A stretch of 56,925 nucleotides of DNA from Gemmobacter nectariphilus. GTDB lineage: Bacteria > Pseudomonadota > Alphaproteobacteria > Rhodobacterales > Rhodobacteraceae. Positions 9,705 to 18,218 of this stretch are shown one piece after another. The stretch spans positions 1 to 56,925 of the forward strand of contig DYMU01000019.1 of the NCBI GenBank assembly GCA_020721445.1, in the 5' to 3' direction. Every line of letters begins with the position of its first letter. Positions within the stretch are counted from its first letter, which is position 1. The notes beneath the pieces were generated by a model. It was not told the origin of the DNA and made no database searches. It was given only the letters and a program-made list of their open reading frames with translations. A program made the translations under genes and the position numbers.

Positions 9705-11180
9705 ATGTCTGACCTGACCCTTACGACCCTTGCGCAGGAGTTGGATAGCCTGCGCGCAACGGTGGCCACCGATGCGACCTTGATCGCACATCGCTGGCAG
9801 GACTGGATCGAAGACCCCGCCTTTGCCCCCAGCGCCGCAAACTTTGCCCATTACCTTGCCCTGCGCCACCATGACCTGCGCGATCTGCAACGCCGGATGA
9901 TGGCGGTCGGGCTGTCCTCCTTGGGCCGGGCCGAAAGCCGGGTGATGCCAACATTGGACGCGGTCAGCCACCTGCTGGCGGCGGCGACACAGGCAGGGAC
10001 CGCGCCCACCGGCACAAACCCCGAGTTCTTTGCCGGCGAAGCCCGCATTGCCGCCCGCGCCGGGGCGCTGCTGGGGCCGTTGTCGGCGCACAGCGCCGTG
10101 CGCCTGCTGGTCACCCTGCCGTCCGAGGCCGCGGGCGACCCGGCCTTCTTCGTGCGGCTGGCTGGTCTGGGGGTCGAGGCGGTGCGGATCAACTGCGCCC
10201 ATGATGACGAGGCCGTCTGGGGCCAGATGGTGGCCCATGTCCAAGCAGCGGCGGGCACCACCGGACAGCGCATGAAGATCGTGATGGACCTGCCCGGCCC
10301 CAAGATCCGCACCGGCGCCAGCCACACCCGCAAGGATGGCCAGCGCCTGATGGTGGGCGACGAGTTGGCAATCACCTATCCGGGTCAGTTGGACCGCGCC
10401 CCGCACAAGACTCCCGCCATTGAATGCACCCTGTCCGAGGCGCTGGCCGCCGCTGGCACCGGCCACCGCATCTCGCTGGACGATGGCAAGCTGCAAACGT
10501 CCGTCAAGCGGTGCGAGCCTTGGGGCGTGGTCGTCACCGTCACGGCGGGACCGACCGAAAAGGGCTATAAGCTGAAACCCGAAAAGGGCGTCAACTTCCC
10601 CGATTCGGACGTGCAGGTGCCCGCGCTTACCGGCGATGACCGCGAAACCCTGCGCTTTGTCGCGCGTCATGCCGATGCCATCGACTATTCCTTCGTGCAA
10701 GACGCCGACGATGTGGCGCAGTTGCAAGACGCTCTGGCACAGGAACGCCCAGAATACTGGCGCCGTGTGGGGCTGATCCTGAAGATCGAAACCCGCCGCG
10801 CGATCCGCAATTTTCCCGACATGCTGGTGCGCGCCGCCGGGCGGCAACCCACCGCCGTGATGATCGCGCGCGGCGATCTGGCGGTCGAGATCGGCTTTGC
10901 CCGGCTGGCCGAAATGCAGGAAGAACTGCTGTGGCTGTGCGAGGCCGCGCAGGTGCCGGTGATCTGGGCAACGCAGGTGCTGGAAAGCTATCTCAAGACC
11001 GGGGTGCCGTCGCGCGGCGAGATGACCGATGCCGCCATGGCAGCCCGCGCCGAATGCGTGATGCTGAACAAGGGGCCATTCCTGTTCGAAGGCATCGAGG
11101 TGCTGGACAGCCTGCTGGGCCGGATGAGCGCGCATATGCACAAAAAGACCCACCAGTTGCGCCCGCTGCAAAGCTGGTAA
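9705..11180 (+). CDS. Pyruvate-kinase-like protein lacking the C-terminal domain
   Basis: A 491-residue protein. About 130 N-terminal residues are not part of normal pyruvate kinase. A barrel then keeps family landmarks: VRINCAHDD (normally RLNFSHG), MDLPGPKIRTG, DDGKLQ, SFVQDADDV, LILKIET with the catalytic Lys, MIARGDLAVEIG with acidic metal ligands, and WATQVLESYLKTG. It ends soon after VMLNKGPFLFEGI, so the C-terminal regulatory domain is absent. The Ser of the NxSH motif is Ala, and the Glu of GPEIRT is Lys, a change associated with K+-independent pyruvate kinases. Activity on PEP is plausible but unproven. The start ATG 9705 follows AAAAGGGAAA. It lies 186 bases after the importer operon. 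Confidence 0.8.
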   Translation: MSDLTLTTLAQELDSLRATVATDATLIAHRWQDWIEDPAFAPSAANFAHYLALRHHDLRDLQRRMMAVGLSSLGRAESRVMPTLDAVSHLLAAATQAGTAPTGTNPEFFAGEARIAARAGALLGPLSAHSAVRLLVTLPSEAAGDPAFFVRLAGLGVEAVRINCAHDDEAVWGQMVAHVQAAAGTTGQRMKIVMDLPGPKIRTGASHTRKDGQRLMVGDELAITYPGQLDRAPHKTPAIECTLSEALAAAGTGHRISLDDGKLQTSVKRCEPWGVVVTVTAGPTEKGYKLKPEKGVNFPDSDVQVPALTGDDRETLRFVARHADAIDYSFVQDADDVAQLQDALAQERPEYWRRVGLILKIETRRAIRNFPDMLVRAAGRQPTAVMIARGDLAVEIGFARLAEMQEELLWLCEAAQVPVIWATQVLESYLKTGVPSRGEMTDAAMAARAECVMLNKGPFLFEGIEVLDSLLGRMSAHMHKKTHQLRPLQSW

Positions 11181-11195
11181 GGCGGGCAAAACCAA

Positions 11196-11226
11196 AAAGG
11201 GCAAAGCCGGATCGGACTTGCCCTTT
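11196..11226. terminator. Bidirectional terminator between pyk-like gene and efp
   Basis: AAAGGGCAA (11196-11204) pairs with TTGCCCTTT (11218-11226) around a 13-base loop. The A-rich left flank and the T-ended right arm suit termination in both directions between two convergent genes. Confidence 0.75.
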
Positions 11227-11249
11227 GCGGTCCCTGATTTGAAACCGGA

Positions 11250-11816
11250 TCAGTCCTTGGCGCGCCCGACATAGGAATAGTCGTCGGTGTTGATCTCGAC
11301 CCGGGTGCCCGGCCCGATATGCGGCGGCACCATGACGCGCAGCCCGTTGGAACAGATCGCCGGCTTGTAGGACGATGACGCCGTTTGCCCCTTCACCACC
11401 GGCTCGGTCTCGGTGATCTCGACCAGCACCCGCTGCGGCAGTTCGATGGCAATTGCCACACCTTCAAAGGTGCGCAGGTAGACCTTGATGCCTTCGGTCA
11501 GGAACACCTTGTCATCGCCCACCACATCGGCCGACACGGCAATCTGCTCATAGGTGTTGGGCTCCATGAAGTGATAGCCTTCGCCATCTTCATAAAGGAA
11601 ATCATACTCGCGCTCGTCCACCGTGGCCTTTTCGACCATCTCGGTGGTGCGCCAGCGTTCGGCCACCTTCACCCCGTCGGAGATTCGGCGCATGTCGACA
11701 CTGGTGGTCGGCGTGCCCTTGCCGGGGTGGAAGTTTTCGGCCTTCAGCACGGCATAAAGCTTGCCGTCCATCTCGACCACGTTGCCCTTGCGAAGGGACG
11801 ATGCAATGACTTTCAC
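11250..11816 (-). CDS. efp: Elongation factor P (EpmA-linked copy)
   Basis: A 188-residue three-domain EF-P, which enters the ribosomal E site and relieves stalling at proline runs. The modification loop reads FHPGKGTP, with the modifiable Lys at about residue 33. The C-terminus has [14 protein letters not shown] and [10 protein letters not shown]-type signatures. I chose the GTG at 11816 (V-K-V-I-A-S-S) because AAGGAAG lies upstream and family members start there. An ATG 42 bases earlier only adds a non-conserved stretch. It is divergent from epmA, the gene for the enzyme expected to modify its Lys. A second efp lies at 33706. Confidence 0.93.
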   Translation of the reverse strand: MKVIASSLRKGNVVEMDGKLYAVLKAENFHPGKGTPTTSVDMRRISDGVKVAERWRTTEMVEKATVDEREYDFLYEDGEGYHFMEPNTYEQIAVSADVVGDDKVFLTEGIKVYLRTFEGVAIAIELPQRVLVEITETEPVVKGQTASSSYKPAICSNGLRVMVPPHIGPGTRVEINTDDYSYVGRAKD

Positions 11817-11943
11817 GGTCAGGTCTTCCTTGTGATTTGGGGCGCTGGACGCTAGCACCCGCAGGGATTGGATGCGCGCCTAACGCATCTGCGCGGCAAT
11901 TTCCAGCGCAAGCTGTGCAAAATCATCGAAGGAAGGCGCGATC

Positions 11944-12990
11944 ATGCCGGAATTAAGCGATAGCCCGTGGTGGACGCCCGCCCGCCATGCCGACCGCCGC
12001 CCCGTGCTGATGGCGCGTGGCCGCATTCAGGCGGCGATCCGGGCGCATCTGGCGGCCGAGCACTTCACCGAGGTGGACCCCGCCGGGTTGCAGATCAGCC
12101 CGGGAAACGAGGCGCATCTGCACGCCTTTGCCACCAGCGCCATCGGCAATGATGGTACAGCACGGCCAATGTATCTGCACACCAGCCCCGAGTTTGCGAT
12201 GAAAAAGCTGCTGGCCGCGGGGGAAACCCGCATCCACGCCTTCGCCCATGTCTGGCGCAACCGCGAACGTGGCGCGCTGCACAGCCCCGAATTTACCATG
12301 CTGGAATGGTATCGCGCAGGCCAGGACTACAGCCACCTGATGCACGATTGCGCGGCCTTTTTGCGCGCGGCAGCCACGGCTTGCGCGACGCGCGTCTTGC
12401 AGTTTCGCGGCATGACCTGCGACCCCTTCGCCACCCCGGAACGGCTGTCGGTGGCGGCGGCCATGCAGCGCCACGCCGGGGTTGACCTCATGTCCACCCT
12501 GTCAACCGACGGCACCACCGAACGCGACGCGCTGGCCGCGCAGGCCACAGCCATCGGTCTGCGGGTGGCAAGCGATGACACCTGGTCGGACATCTTCAGC
12601 CGCATCCTGTCGGACCGGGTCGAGCCGCAGCTTGGCCAGGGCCGCGCCACGCTGCTGGACCGTTACCCGGTGGTCGAGGCCGCCTTGGCCCGCCCCTGCG
12701 CCGATGATGGGCGTGAGGCCGAGCGGTTCGAGCTTTATGCCTGCGGGGTGGAACTGGCCAACGGCTTTGGCGAACTGACCGACGCAGACGAACAGCGCCG
12801 CCGCTTTACCGCCGAAATGGATGAAAAGGCCCGCATCTACGGGATCCGCTATCCGCTGGACGAAGACTTTCTTGCCGCGCTTGCGCGGATGCCGCAAGCC
12901 AGCGGCTGTGCGATGGGCTTTGACCGGCTGGTGATGCTGGCCACCGGCGCGCCGCGCATCGACGATGTGCTGTGGACCCCGGTCGCCTGA
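11944..12990 (+). CDS. epmA: EF-P beta-lysylation protein EpmA
   Basis: A 348-residue class II lysyl-tRNA-synthetase paralogue without the anticodon-binding domain, which ligates (beta-)lysine to the conserved Lys of EF-P. Motif 2 is visible in FAHVWRNRERGALHSPEFTM. The active-site region includes GVELANGFGELTD, and motif 3 is in SGCAMGFDRLVML. The start ATG 11944 follows GAAGGAAGG. It is divergent from efp at 11816, with 127 bases between the two starts. EpmB (lysine 2,3-aminomutase) is not in the window, so the form of lysine attached cannot be predicted. Confidence 0.93.
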   Translation: MPELSDSPWWTPARHADRRPVLMARGRIQAAIRAHLAAEHFTEVDPAGLQISPGNEAHLHAFATSAIGNDGTARPMYLHTSPEFAMKKLLAAGETRIHAFAHVWRNRERGALHSPEFTMLEWYRAGQDYSHLMHDCAAFLRAAATACATRVLQFRGMTCDPFATPERLSVAAAMQRHAGVDLMSTLSTDGTTERDALAAQATAIGLRVASDDTWSDIFSRILSDRVEPQLGQGRATLLDRYPVVEAALARPCADDGREAERFELYACGVELANGFGELTDADEQRRRFTAEMDEKARIYGIRYPLDEDFLAALARMPQASGCAMGFDRLVMLATGAPRIDDVLWTPVA

Positions 12991-13159
12991 CCGCAGGCTC
13001 GGCGGCCCGGCCTCTTGCCTTGACACAGTGGCCTTCGGCAGCAGCCATTCGGCGGCCTTCAAGGTCAAACACTCTTGGTCGTGCCTGATTTTCGTACATT
13101 CAGCCCCGGTGCTGCGCAACCCTTGGGCGCCACCGGTCTGCGGCGCTTGGGGAAATATA

Positions 13160-13175
13160 TTGACCAGATGGTCAG
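13160..13175. promoter_or_regulatory. RutR-type operator upstream of the pyrimidine operon
   Basis: TTGACCAGATGGTCAG contains a perfect TGACCA/TGGTCA inverted repeat with a 2-base centre. It matches the published RutR consensus TTGACCA-NN-TGGTCAA at 13 of 14 specified positions. It lies about 90 bases before the beta-ureidopropionase start. RutR is the TetR-family pyrimidine regulator, which is released by uracil or thymine. The rutR gene itself is not in the window. The rest of the 276-base gap shows no gene. Confidence 0.8.
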
Positions 13176-13266
13176 GTTGTGATGCGCTTGCCCTGACCCT
13201 AGGGTCGCACGACAGGTTGCCACAAGCGGTGCACAGACACCCAAGGGCCACAGGGAGAGCACACGA

Positions 13267-14517
13267 ATGCCAGCACCGGGAGAAAACCTGCGGATCAATT
13301 CCGCACGGCTGTGGGACAGCCTGATGGAGATGGCGCAGATCGGCCCCGGCGTGGCAGGCGGCAACAACCGCCAGACCCTGACCGACGCCGACAGCGAAGG
13401 CCGCCATCTGTTCGCGCGCTGGTGTCAGGCTGCGGGCATGACCATGGCGGTGGACCAGATGGGCACCATGTTCGCCACCCGCCCCGGGACCGACCCCGAG
13501 GCGCTGCCGGTCTATATCGGCAGCCATCTGGACACCCAACCCACGGGTGGCAAATATGACGGCGTGTTGGGGGTTCTGGGCGGGCTGGAGGTGATCCGCA
13601 CCCTGGACGACCTTGGCGTGAAGACCCGCCACCCGATCGTGGTGACCAACTGGACCAATGAGGAAGGCGCCCGCTTTGCCCCCGCCATGCTGGCCTCGGG
13701 CGTGTTCGCGGGCGTGCTGAGCCAGCATTTCGCATATGACCGCCGCGATGCCAAGGGGCTGCGTTTTGGCGATGAGCTGGAGCGGATCGGCTGGAAGGGC
13801 CCCGAGCCGGTGGGGGCGCGCAAGATGCACGCGATGTTCGAGGTGCATATCGAACAGGGCCCGATTCTGGAGGCCGAGGGCAAGCAGGTGGGCGTGGTCA
13901 CCCACGGCCAGGGACTGCGCTGGATCGAATGCACGGTGACCGGCAAGGGCCAGCACACCGGATCAACCCCGATGTATCTGCGCCGCAACGCCGGGCGCGC
14001 CCTGGCGAACGTGACCGAACTGGTCCACGAGATCGCGATGAAGCGCCAGCCCAACGCGGTGGGGGCCATCGGCCATATCGACGTCTACCCCAACACCCGC
14101 AACATCATTGCCGAAAAGATCGTCTTCACCGTCGATCTGCGCAGCCATGTTCTGAAGACACTGGAGGAAATGGTGGCCGAGCTTGCCGCCCGCGCCCCGG
14201 GCCTGTGCGCCGAGGTGGGGGTGAAGTTCACCTCGCAGATCGTCGGCTTCTTCGACCCGCCCGCCTTTGACGAACGGCTTGTGAAGATCGTCCGCCAATC
14301 GGCTGAAAAGCTGGGATATTCGCATATGGACATCATCAGCGGCGCGGGTCACGATGCTTGCTGGATCAACCGCGTGGCCCCCACGGTGATGATCATGTGC
14401 CCTTGCGTGGACGGCCTTAGCCACAACGAGGCCGAAGAGATTTCGTCCGAATGGGCGGCGGCGAGTGTGGATGTGCTGTTGCATGCGGTGCTGGAAGTGG
14501 CAGAGGTTGTCGCCTGA
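13267..14517 (+). CDS. pydC: Beta-ureidopropionase / N-carbamoyl amino acid hydrolase (M20 family)
   Basis: A 416-residue zinc amidohydrolase expected to split N-carbamoyl-beta-alanine to beta-alanine, CO2 and ammonia, the last step of reductive pyrimidine breakdown. Metal-ligand segments include YIGSHLDTQPTGGKYDG, NWTNEEGARF, MFEVHIEQGP and SGAGHDACW. GPVAGGNNRQTLT-like sequence near the N-terminus is typical. The start ATG 13267 follows AGGGAGAGCAC. The next gene encodes dihydropyrimidinase, which supports the pyrimidine role over a general L-carbamoylase. The gene symbol rests on this context. Confidence 0.9.
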   Translation: MPAPGENLRINSARLWDSLMEMAQIGPGVAGGNNRQTLTDADSEGRHLFARWCQAAGMTMAVDQMGTMFATRPGTDPEALPVYIGSHLDTQPTGGKYDGVLGVLGGLEVIRTLDDLGVKTRHPIVVTNWTNEEGARFAPAMLASGVFAGVLSQHFAYDRRDAKGLRFGDELERIGWKGPEPVGARKMHAMFEVHIEQGPILEAEGKQVGVVTHGQGLRWIECTVTGKGQHTGSTPMYLRRNAGRALANVTELVHEIAMKRQPNAVGAIGHIDVYPNTRNIIAEKIVFTVDLRSHVLKTLEEMVAELAARAPGLCAEVGVKFTSQIVGFFDPPAFDERLVKIVRQSAEKLGYSHMDIISGAGHDACWINRVAPTVMIMCPCVDGLSHNEAEEISSEWAAASVDVLLHAVLEVAEVVA

Positions 14518-14527
14518 CAGCAGACGT

Positions 14528-14572
14528 CCGGGGCGCTGCCCCGGACCCCGGGATATTTGTGGAAAGAGAAAG
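14528..14572 (+). repeat. Dispersed composite repeat (hairpin plus GGGATATTT motif)
   Basis: CCGGGGC-GCT-GCCCCGG forms a perfect 7-bp hairpin (14528-14544). It is followed by ACCCCGGGATATTTGTGG and AAAGAGAAAG. The same layout occurs at 45510-45561, and a related one at 20139-20182. It lies in the 84-base gap between two pyrimidine genes of the same operon. Confidence 0.75.
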
Positions 14573-14601
14573 ACCGGGAAACCGGGTCAGGGAGAGCAAC
14601 G

Positions 14602-16056
14602 ATGGCAAGCACGGTGATCAAGGGCGGAACGGTTGTCACGGCGGATCTGAGCTATGCGGCCGATGTCAAGGTTGAGGCTGGGGTGATCGTGGCCATTGGA
14701 GCCGGGCTGTCGGGCGACAGGGTGCTGGATGCCAGCGGCTGCTACGTGATGCCCGGCGGGATTGATCCGCACACGCACCTCGAGATGCCGTTCATGGGCA
14801 CCTATTCCAGCGATGATTTCGAAAGCGGCACCCGGGCGGCGCTGGCGGGCGGCACCACGATGGTGGTGGATTTCGTGCTGCCGGGTCAGGGTCAGGGGCT
14901 GATGGATGCAGCCCGGATGTGGCACAACAAGTCAGGCCGGGCGCATTGCGATTATTCCTATCACATGGCGATCACCTGGTGGGGCGAAAAAGTCTGGCAG
15001 GACATGGCGTTGAGCGTTGAGGCTGGCATCACCAGCTTCAAGCATTTCCTGGCCTACAAGGGCGCCTTGATGGTGAATGACGATGAGTTGTTCGCCAGTT
15101 TCCGCCGCGCCGGGGAACTTGGCGCCTTGGCGATGGTGCATGCCGAAAACGGCGATGTGGTGGCGGAACTGACCGCCCGGTTGCTGGCCGAGGGCAATAC
15201 CGGGCCAGAGGCGCATGCCTATAGCCGTCCGCCGCAGGTGGAGGGCGAGGCCACCAACCGCGCCATCATGATTGCCGACATGGCCGGCGTGCCGCTTTAT
15301 GTGGTGCATGTGTCTTGCGAAGAGGCGCACGAGGCCATTCGCCGGGCGCGGGCCGCGGGCAAGCGGGTCTGGGGCGAGCCGTTGATCCAGCATCTGACGC
15401 TGGACGAGAGCGAGTATTTTCATCCCGACTGGGACCATGCCGCGCGCCGCGTGATGTCGCCGCCGTTCCGCAACAAGGCGCATCAGGACAGCCTGTGGGC
15501 CGGGCTGATGTCGGGGTCCTTGTCGGTGGTGGCGACCGATCATTGCGCCTTTACCACCGCCCAAAAGCGGTTTGGGCTGGGCGATTTTTCCAAGATTCCC
15601 AATGGCACCGGGGGGCTGGAAGACCGATTGCCGATGCTGTGGACCACGGGCGTGGGCACCGGGCGATTGACGCCGAACGAGTTTGTGGCGGTGACAAGCA
15701 CCAATATTGCCAAGATCCTGAACTGCTATCCAAAGAAGGGCGCGGTGCTGGTTGGGGCGGATGCCGATCTGGTGGTGTGGGACCCGGAAAAGACCAAGAC
15801 CATTGCCGCCGGGTCGCAGCAATCCGCCATTGATTACAACGTGTTCGAAGGCAAAGCTGTGAAGGGCCTGCCGCGCTTTACCCTCACCCGCGGGCGGGTG
15901 GCGGTAGAGGATGGCGTGGTCAAGGGGCAAGAAGGCCATGGCCAGTTTGTGGGCCGCGCGGCGCGCCCGGCGGTGAACCGCGCGCTGAGTGCCTGGAAAG
16001 ACCTGACCGCGCCACGCCCTGTCTTGCGGACGGGTATTCCGGCGACGGGTGTGTAA
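14602..16056 (+). CDS. hydA: Dihydropyrimidinase
   Basis: A 484-residue cyclic amidohydrolase that opens dihydrouracil or dihydrothymine to the N-carbamoyl-beta-amino acid. The binuclear metal site is visible: HTH at 57-59, the carboxylated Lys in TSFKHFLAYKG, His in MVHAENG and YVVHVSCEEAH, and Asp in VATDHCAF. The substrate loop PNGTGGLEDRLPML is also present. ATG 14602 follows AGGGAGAG. It feeds the preceding beta-ureidopropionase. The gene before these two in the pathway (dihydropyrimidine dehydrogenase) is not nearby in this window. Confidence 0.93.
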   Translation: MASTVIKGGTVVTADLSYAADVKVEAGVIVAIGAGLSGDRVLDASGCYVMPGGIDPHTHLEMPFMGTYSSDDFESGTRAALAGGTTMVVDFVLPGQGQGLMDAARMWHNKSGRAHCDYSYHMAITWWGEKVWQDMALSVEAGITSFKHFLAYKGALMVNDDELFASFRRAGELGALAMVHAENGDVVAELTARLLAEGNTGPEAHAYSRPPQVEGEATNRAIMIADMAGVPLYVVHVSCEEAHEAIRRARAAGKRVWGEPLIQHLTLDESEYFHPDWDHAARRVMSPPFRNKAHQDSLWAGLMSGSLSVVATDHCAFTTAQKRFGLGDFSKIPNGTGGLEDRLPMLWTTGVGTGRLTPNEFVAVTSTNIAKILNCYPKKGAVLVGADADLVVWDPEKTKTIAAGSQQSAIDYNVFEGKAVKGLPRFTLTRGRVAVEDGVVKGQEGHGQFVGRAARPAVNRALSAWKDLTAPRPVLRTGIPATGV

Positions 16057-16061
16057 GCGGC

Positions 16062-16859
16062 ATGAAAGACACGCAGACGACGGTCCGACCCGTGATCGAA
16101 GCCAAGGGCTTGAACCTGGTGTTCCAGACCGGCGACGGGCCGGTACATGCGCTGAAGGATGTAAACCTGACCATCGGCAAGGGCGAGTTCGTGTCGTTCA
16201 TCGGGCCGTCGGGCTGTGGCAAGACCACGTTCCTGCGCTGTATCGCGGCCTTGGAGCACCCGACCGGGGGCACCCTGACCGTGAATGGCATGACGCCGGA
16301 TCAGGCGCGGCAAAGCCGGGCTTACGGCTATGTGTTTCAGGCGGCGGGTCTGTACCCATGGCGCACGATTGCAGGAAATGTGAAACTGCCCTTGGAGATC
16401 ATGGGGTTTTCCAAGGCCGATCAGGAAGCGCGTGTTCGAAAAGTGCTAGAGCTGGTGGAACTGTCCGGCTTTGCGGCCAGGTATCCCTGGCAGCTTTCGG
16501 GTGGCATGCAGCAACGCGCCAGCATCGCCCGTGCCCTGGCCTTTGATGCCGATATCCTGCTGATGGACGAACCCTTTGGGGCGCTGGATGAGATTGTGCG
16601 GGACCGGCTGAACGAGGAGTTGCTGAAGCTGTGGGCGCGCACGCAAAAGACCATCGGCTTTGTCACCCATTCGATCCCCGAGGCGGTGTATCTGTCGACC
16701 AAGATCGTGGTGATGAGCCCGCGCCCCGGCCGGATTACCGACATCATCGACAGCCCGCTGCCGCGCGACCGGCCGCTGGATATTCGTGACAGCAAAGAGT
16801 TCATCGACATCGCCCACCGTGTGCGCGAGGGGCTGAGGGCGGGGCATGGCGATGATTAA
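16062..16859 (+). CDS. ABC transporter ATP-binding protein (TauB/SsuB/ThiZ type), pyrimidine operon
   Basis: A 265-residue ATPase starting 5 bases after dihydropyrimidinase. Walker A is GPSGCGKTT, the signature is LSGGMQQRASIARAL, Walker B is ILLMDEPFGALDE, and the switch His is in GFVTHSIPEAVYLS. This is the nitrate/taurine/HMP-type class of importer ATPases that pair with NMT1/THI5-like binding proteins, as here. The position behind the two catabolic enzymes suggests uptake of a pyrimidine base or related compound; this is inference. Its 3' end overlaps the next gene by 14 bases. Confidence 0.9.
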   Translation: MKDTQTTVRPVIEAKGLNLVFQTGDGPVHALKDVNLTIGKGEFVSFIGPSGCGKTTFLRCIAALEHPTGGTLTVNGMTPDQARQSRAYGYVFQAAGLYPWRTIAGNVKLPLEIMGFSKADQEARVRKVLELVELSGFAARYPWQLSGGMQQRASIARALAFDADILLMDEPFGALDEIVRDRLNEELLKLWARTQKTIGFVTHSIPEAVYLSTKIVVMSPRPGRITDIIDSPLPRDRPLDIRDSKEFIDIAHRVREGLRAGHGDD

Positions 16860-17355
16860 ACGCCTGACACTTGCCGTCAGTCTGCTGCTGGCCTGCGCGG
16901 CGGGAGCCGAAACCCCGATGCGGATGACGGCCAAGCCCGAAGCGCTGATCGTGTTCTCGCGCGATCTTCGTATGGGCGCGCGCATCGTCAATGAGGCGGG
17001 AACGGGCGTGATTGCCTCACTTTCAAAACCGGCCCTGATCCAGCTTGAGGCCGGGTTCTGGACGGACAAGCGGCTAAAAACCGCCAGTGGTACCATGGTG
17101 CGGCTGCGCTGCACGGCGCGCTTCGTGATGGCAGACGGAAGCCGCAGCAAGGTTGTGCTGAACAAGATCTGTCACAAGGGCGATCTGGCCAAAACCGCCG
17201 ACGCCTGGACCCTGATGCCGCTGAACTTTCGGTTTCGTCCCGTCGCCAGCGATCCGGCCGGGGTGATGGGGGTCGAATTGACGGTGACCGATGAAATCAG
17301 CGGAAAAACCGGCGTGATGCTGCCCACCTTTGACTGGCAGGGAGGGCACGAATGA
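16846..17355 (+). CDS. Unknown small exported protein inside the pyrimidine ABC operon
   Basis: A 169-residue protein that I do not recognise. It has a signal peptide (MIKRLTLAVSLLLACAAGA, after an initial MA), then a soluble beta-rich-looking domain of about 145 residues. Two cysteines (in RLRCTARF and NKICHKG) could form a disulfide. It overlaps the ATPase by 14 bases and the first permease by 4 bases (ATGA), so it is translated with the transporter. An accessory periplasmic subunit is the simplest idea. It has none of the features of the binding protein, which is separate at 19099. Confidence 0.75.
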   Translation: MAMIKRLTLAVSLLLACAAGAETPMRMTAKPEALIVFSRDLRMGARIVNEAGTGVIASLSKPALIQLEAGFWTDKRLKTASGTMVRLRCTARFVMADGSRSKVVLNKICHKGDLAKTADAWTLMPLNFRFRPVASDPAGVMGVELTVTDEISGKTGVMLPTFDWQGGHE

Positions 17356-18218
17356 CCCGTGCCCTGCCGGTGTTGACGGTGCTGATGCTGATCGTGGCGC
17401 TGTGGTATGCCGGTGCGGTCTGGCTCAACTCCACCTGGGTTTATGATCAGGCGCAGCGCGTGGGCACCAGCGTGACCTTGGCCGAGGTGATTCCGCAGAC
17501 CATGACCCAAACCCGCCCGCTGTTGCCACCGCCGCATCAGGTGGCGGCGGAGTTGTGGAAAGGCGTGGCCGGGCAGAAGGTGACGTCAAAGCGCAGCCTT
17601 GTCTATCATGGCTATGTCACCTTTCGGGGCACGATGATGGGCTTTGCCTTGGGCATTGTGCTGGGGGTCGGGCTGGCCATGGCCATCGTGCGCTACCGGG
17701 TGATGGAGTTGTCGGTGATGCCTTGGGCGATCATCAGCCAGACCATTCCGATTGTGGCGCTGGCCCCGATGATCCTGACCGTTTCCAACCAGATCGGGGT
17801 CGAGAACCGCGAAATCCCCAAGGCCATCATCGCCGCCTACCTGTCTTTCTTTCCGGTCCTGGTCAGCATGGTCAAAGGCTTGCGGGCGCCTGATGCGATG
17901 CAGCTAGACCTGCTCTGCACCTATGGCGCATCCGATGCGCAGACCTTCCGAAAGCTGCGGCTGCCCGCTTCGATGCCGTATTTCTTTGCCTCGCTGAAGG
18001 TGGTGGTCGCGGCGGCCTTGATCGGCACCATCGTCGGCGAATTGCCGACAGGGGCGATCGAAGGCCTTGGCGCGCGGATGCTGATCGGGTCGCAGTTTGG
18101 CGAGCCCTTGATCATGTGGGCGGCGCTGTTTGCCGCCGCCATCCTTGCGGGCGGGCTGATCCTGCTGGTCGGTCTGATCGAGCGCTTGGCGCGGGCTCGG
18201 ATGGGGGCCCCGGCATGA
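17352..18218 (+). CDS. ABC transporter permease 1, pyrimidine operon
   Basis: A 288-residue inner-membrane protein. One N-terminal membrane segment is followed by a periplasmic stretch of about 70 residues, then a BPD_transp_1 core with about five more segments. The ATPase-contact loop is CTYGASDAQTFRKLRLPASMPY. QTIPIVALAPMI is typical of TauC/SsuC/ThiX-type permeases. The start overlaps the preceding gene by 4 bases, and its end overlaps permease 2 by 4 bases, indicating translational coupling. Two different permeases imply a heterodimeric channel. Confidence 0.9.
   Translation: MTRALPVLTVLMLIVALWYAGAVWLNSTWVYDQAQRVGTSVTLAEVIPQTMTQTRPLLPPPHQVAAELWKGVAGQKVTSKRSLVYHGYVTFRGTMMGFALGIVLGVGLAMAIVRYRVMELSVMPWAIISQTIPIVALAPMILTVSNQIGVENREIPKAIIAAYLSFFPVLVSMVKGLRAPDAMQLDLLCTYGASDAQTFRKLRLPASMPYFFASLKVVVAAALIGTIVGELPTGAIEGLGARMLIGSQFGEPLIMWAALFAAAILAGGLILLVGLIERLARARMGAPA

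Noticed and set aside
12502-13956. Open frame of 484 codons on the minus strand
   Set aside because: It runs antisense across the epmA end, the RutR-site gap and pydC. It has no domain and no credible start.
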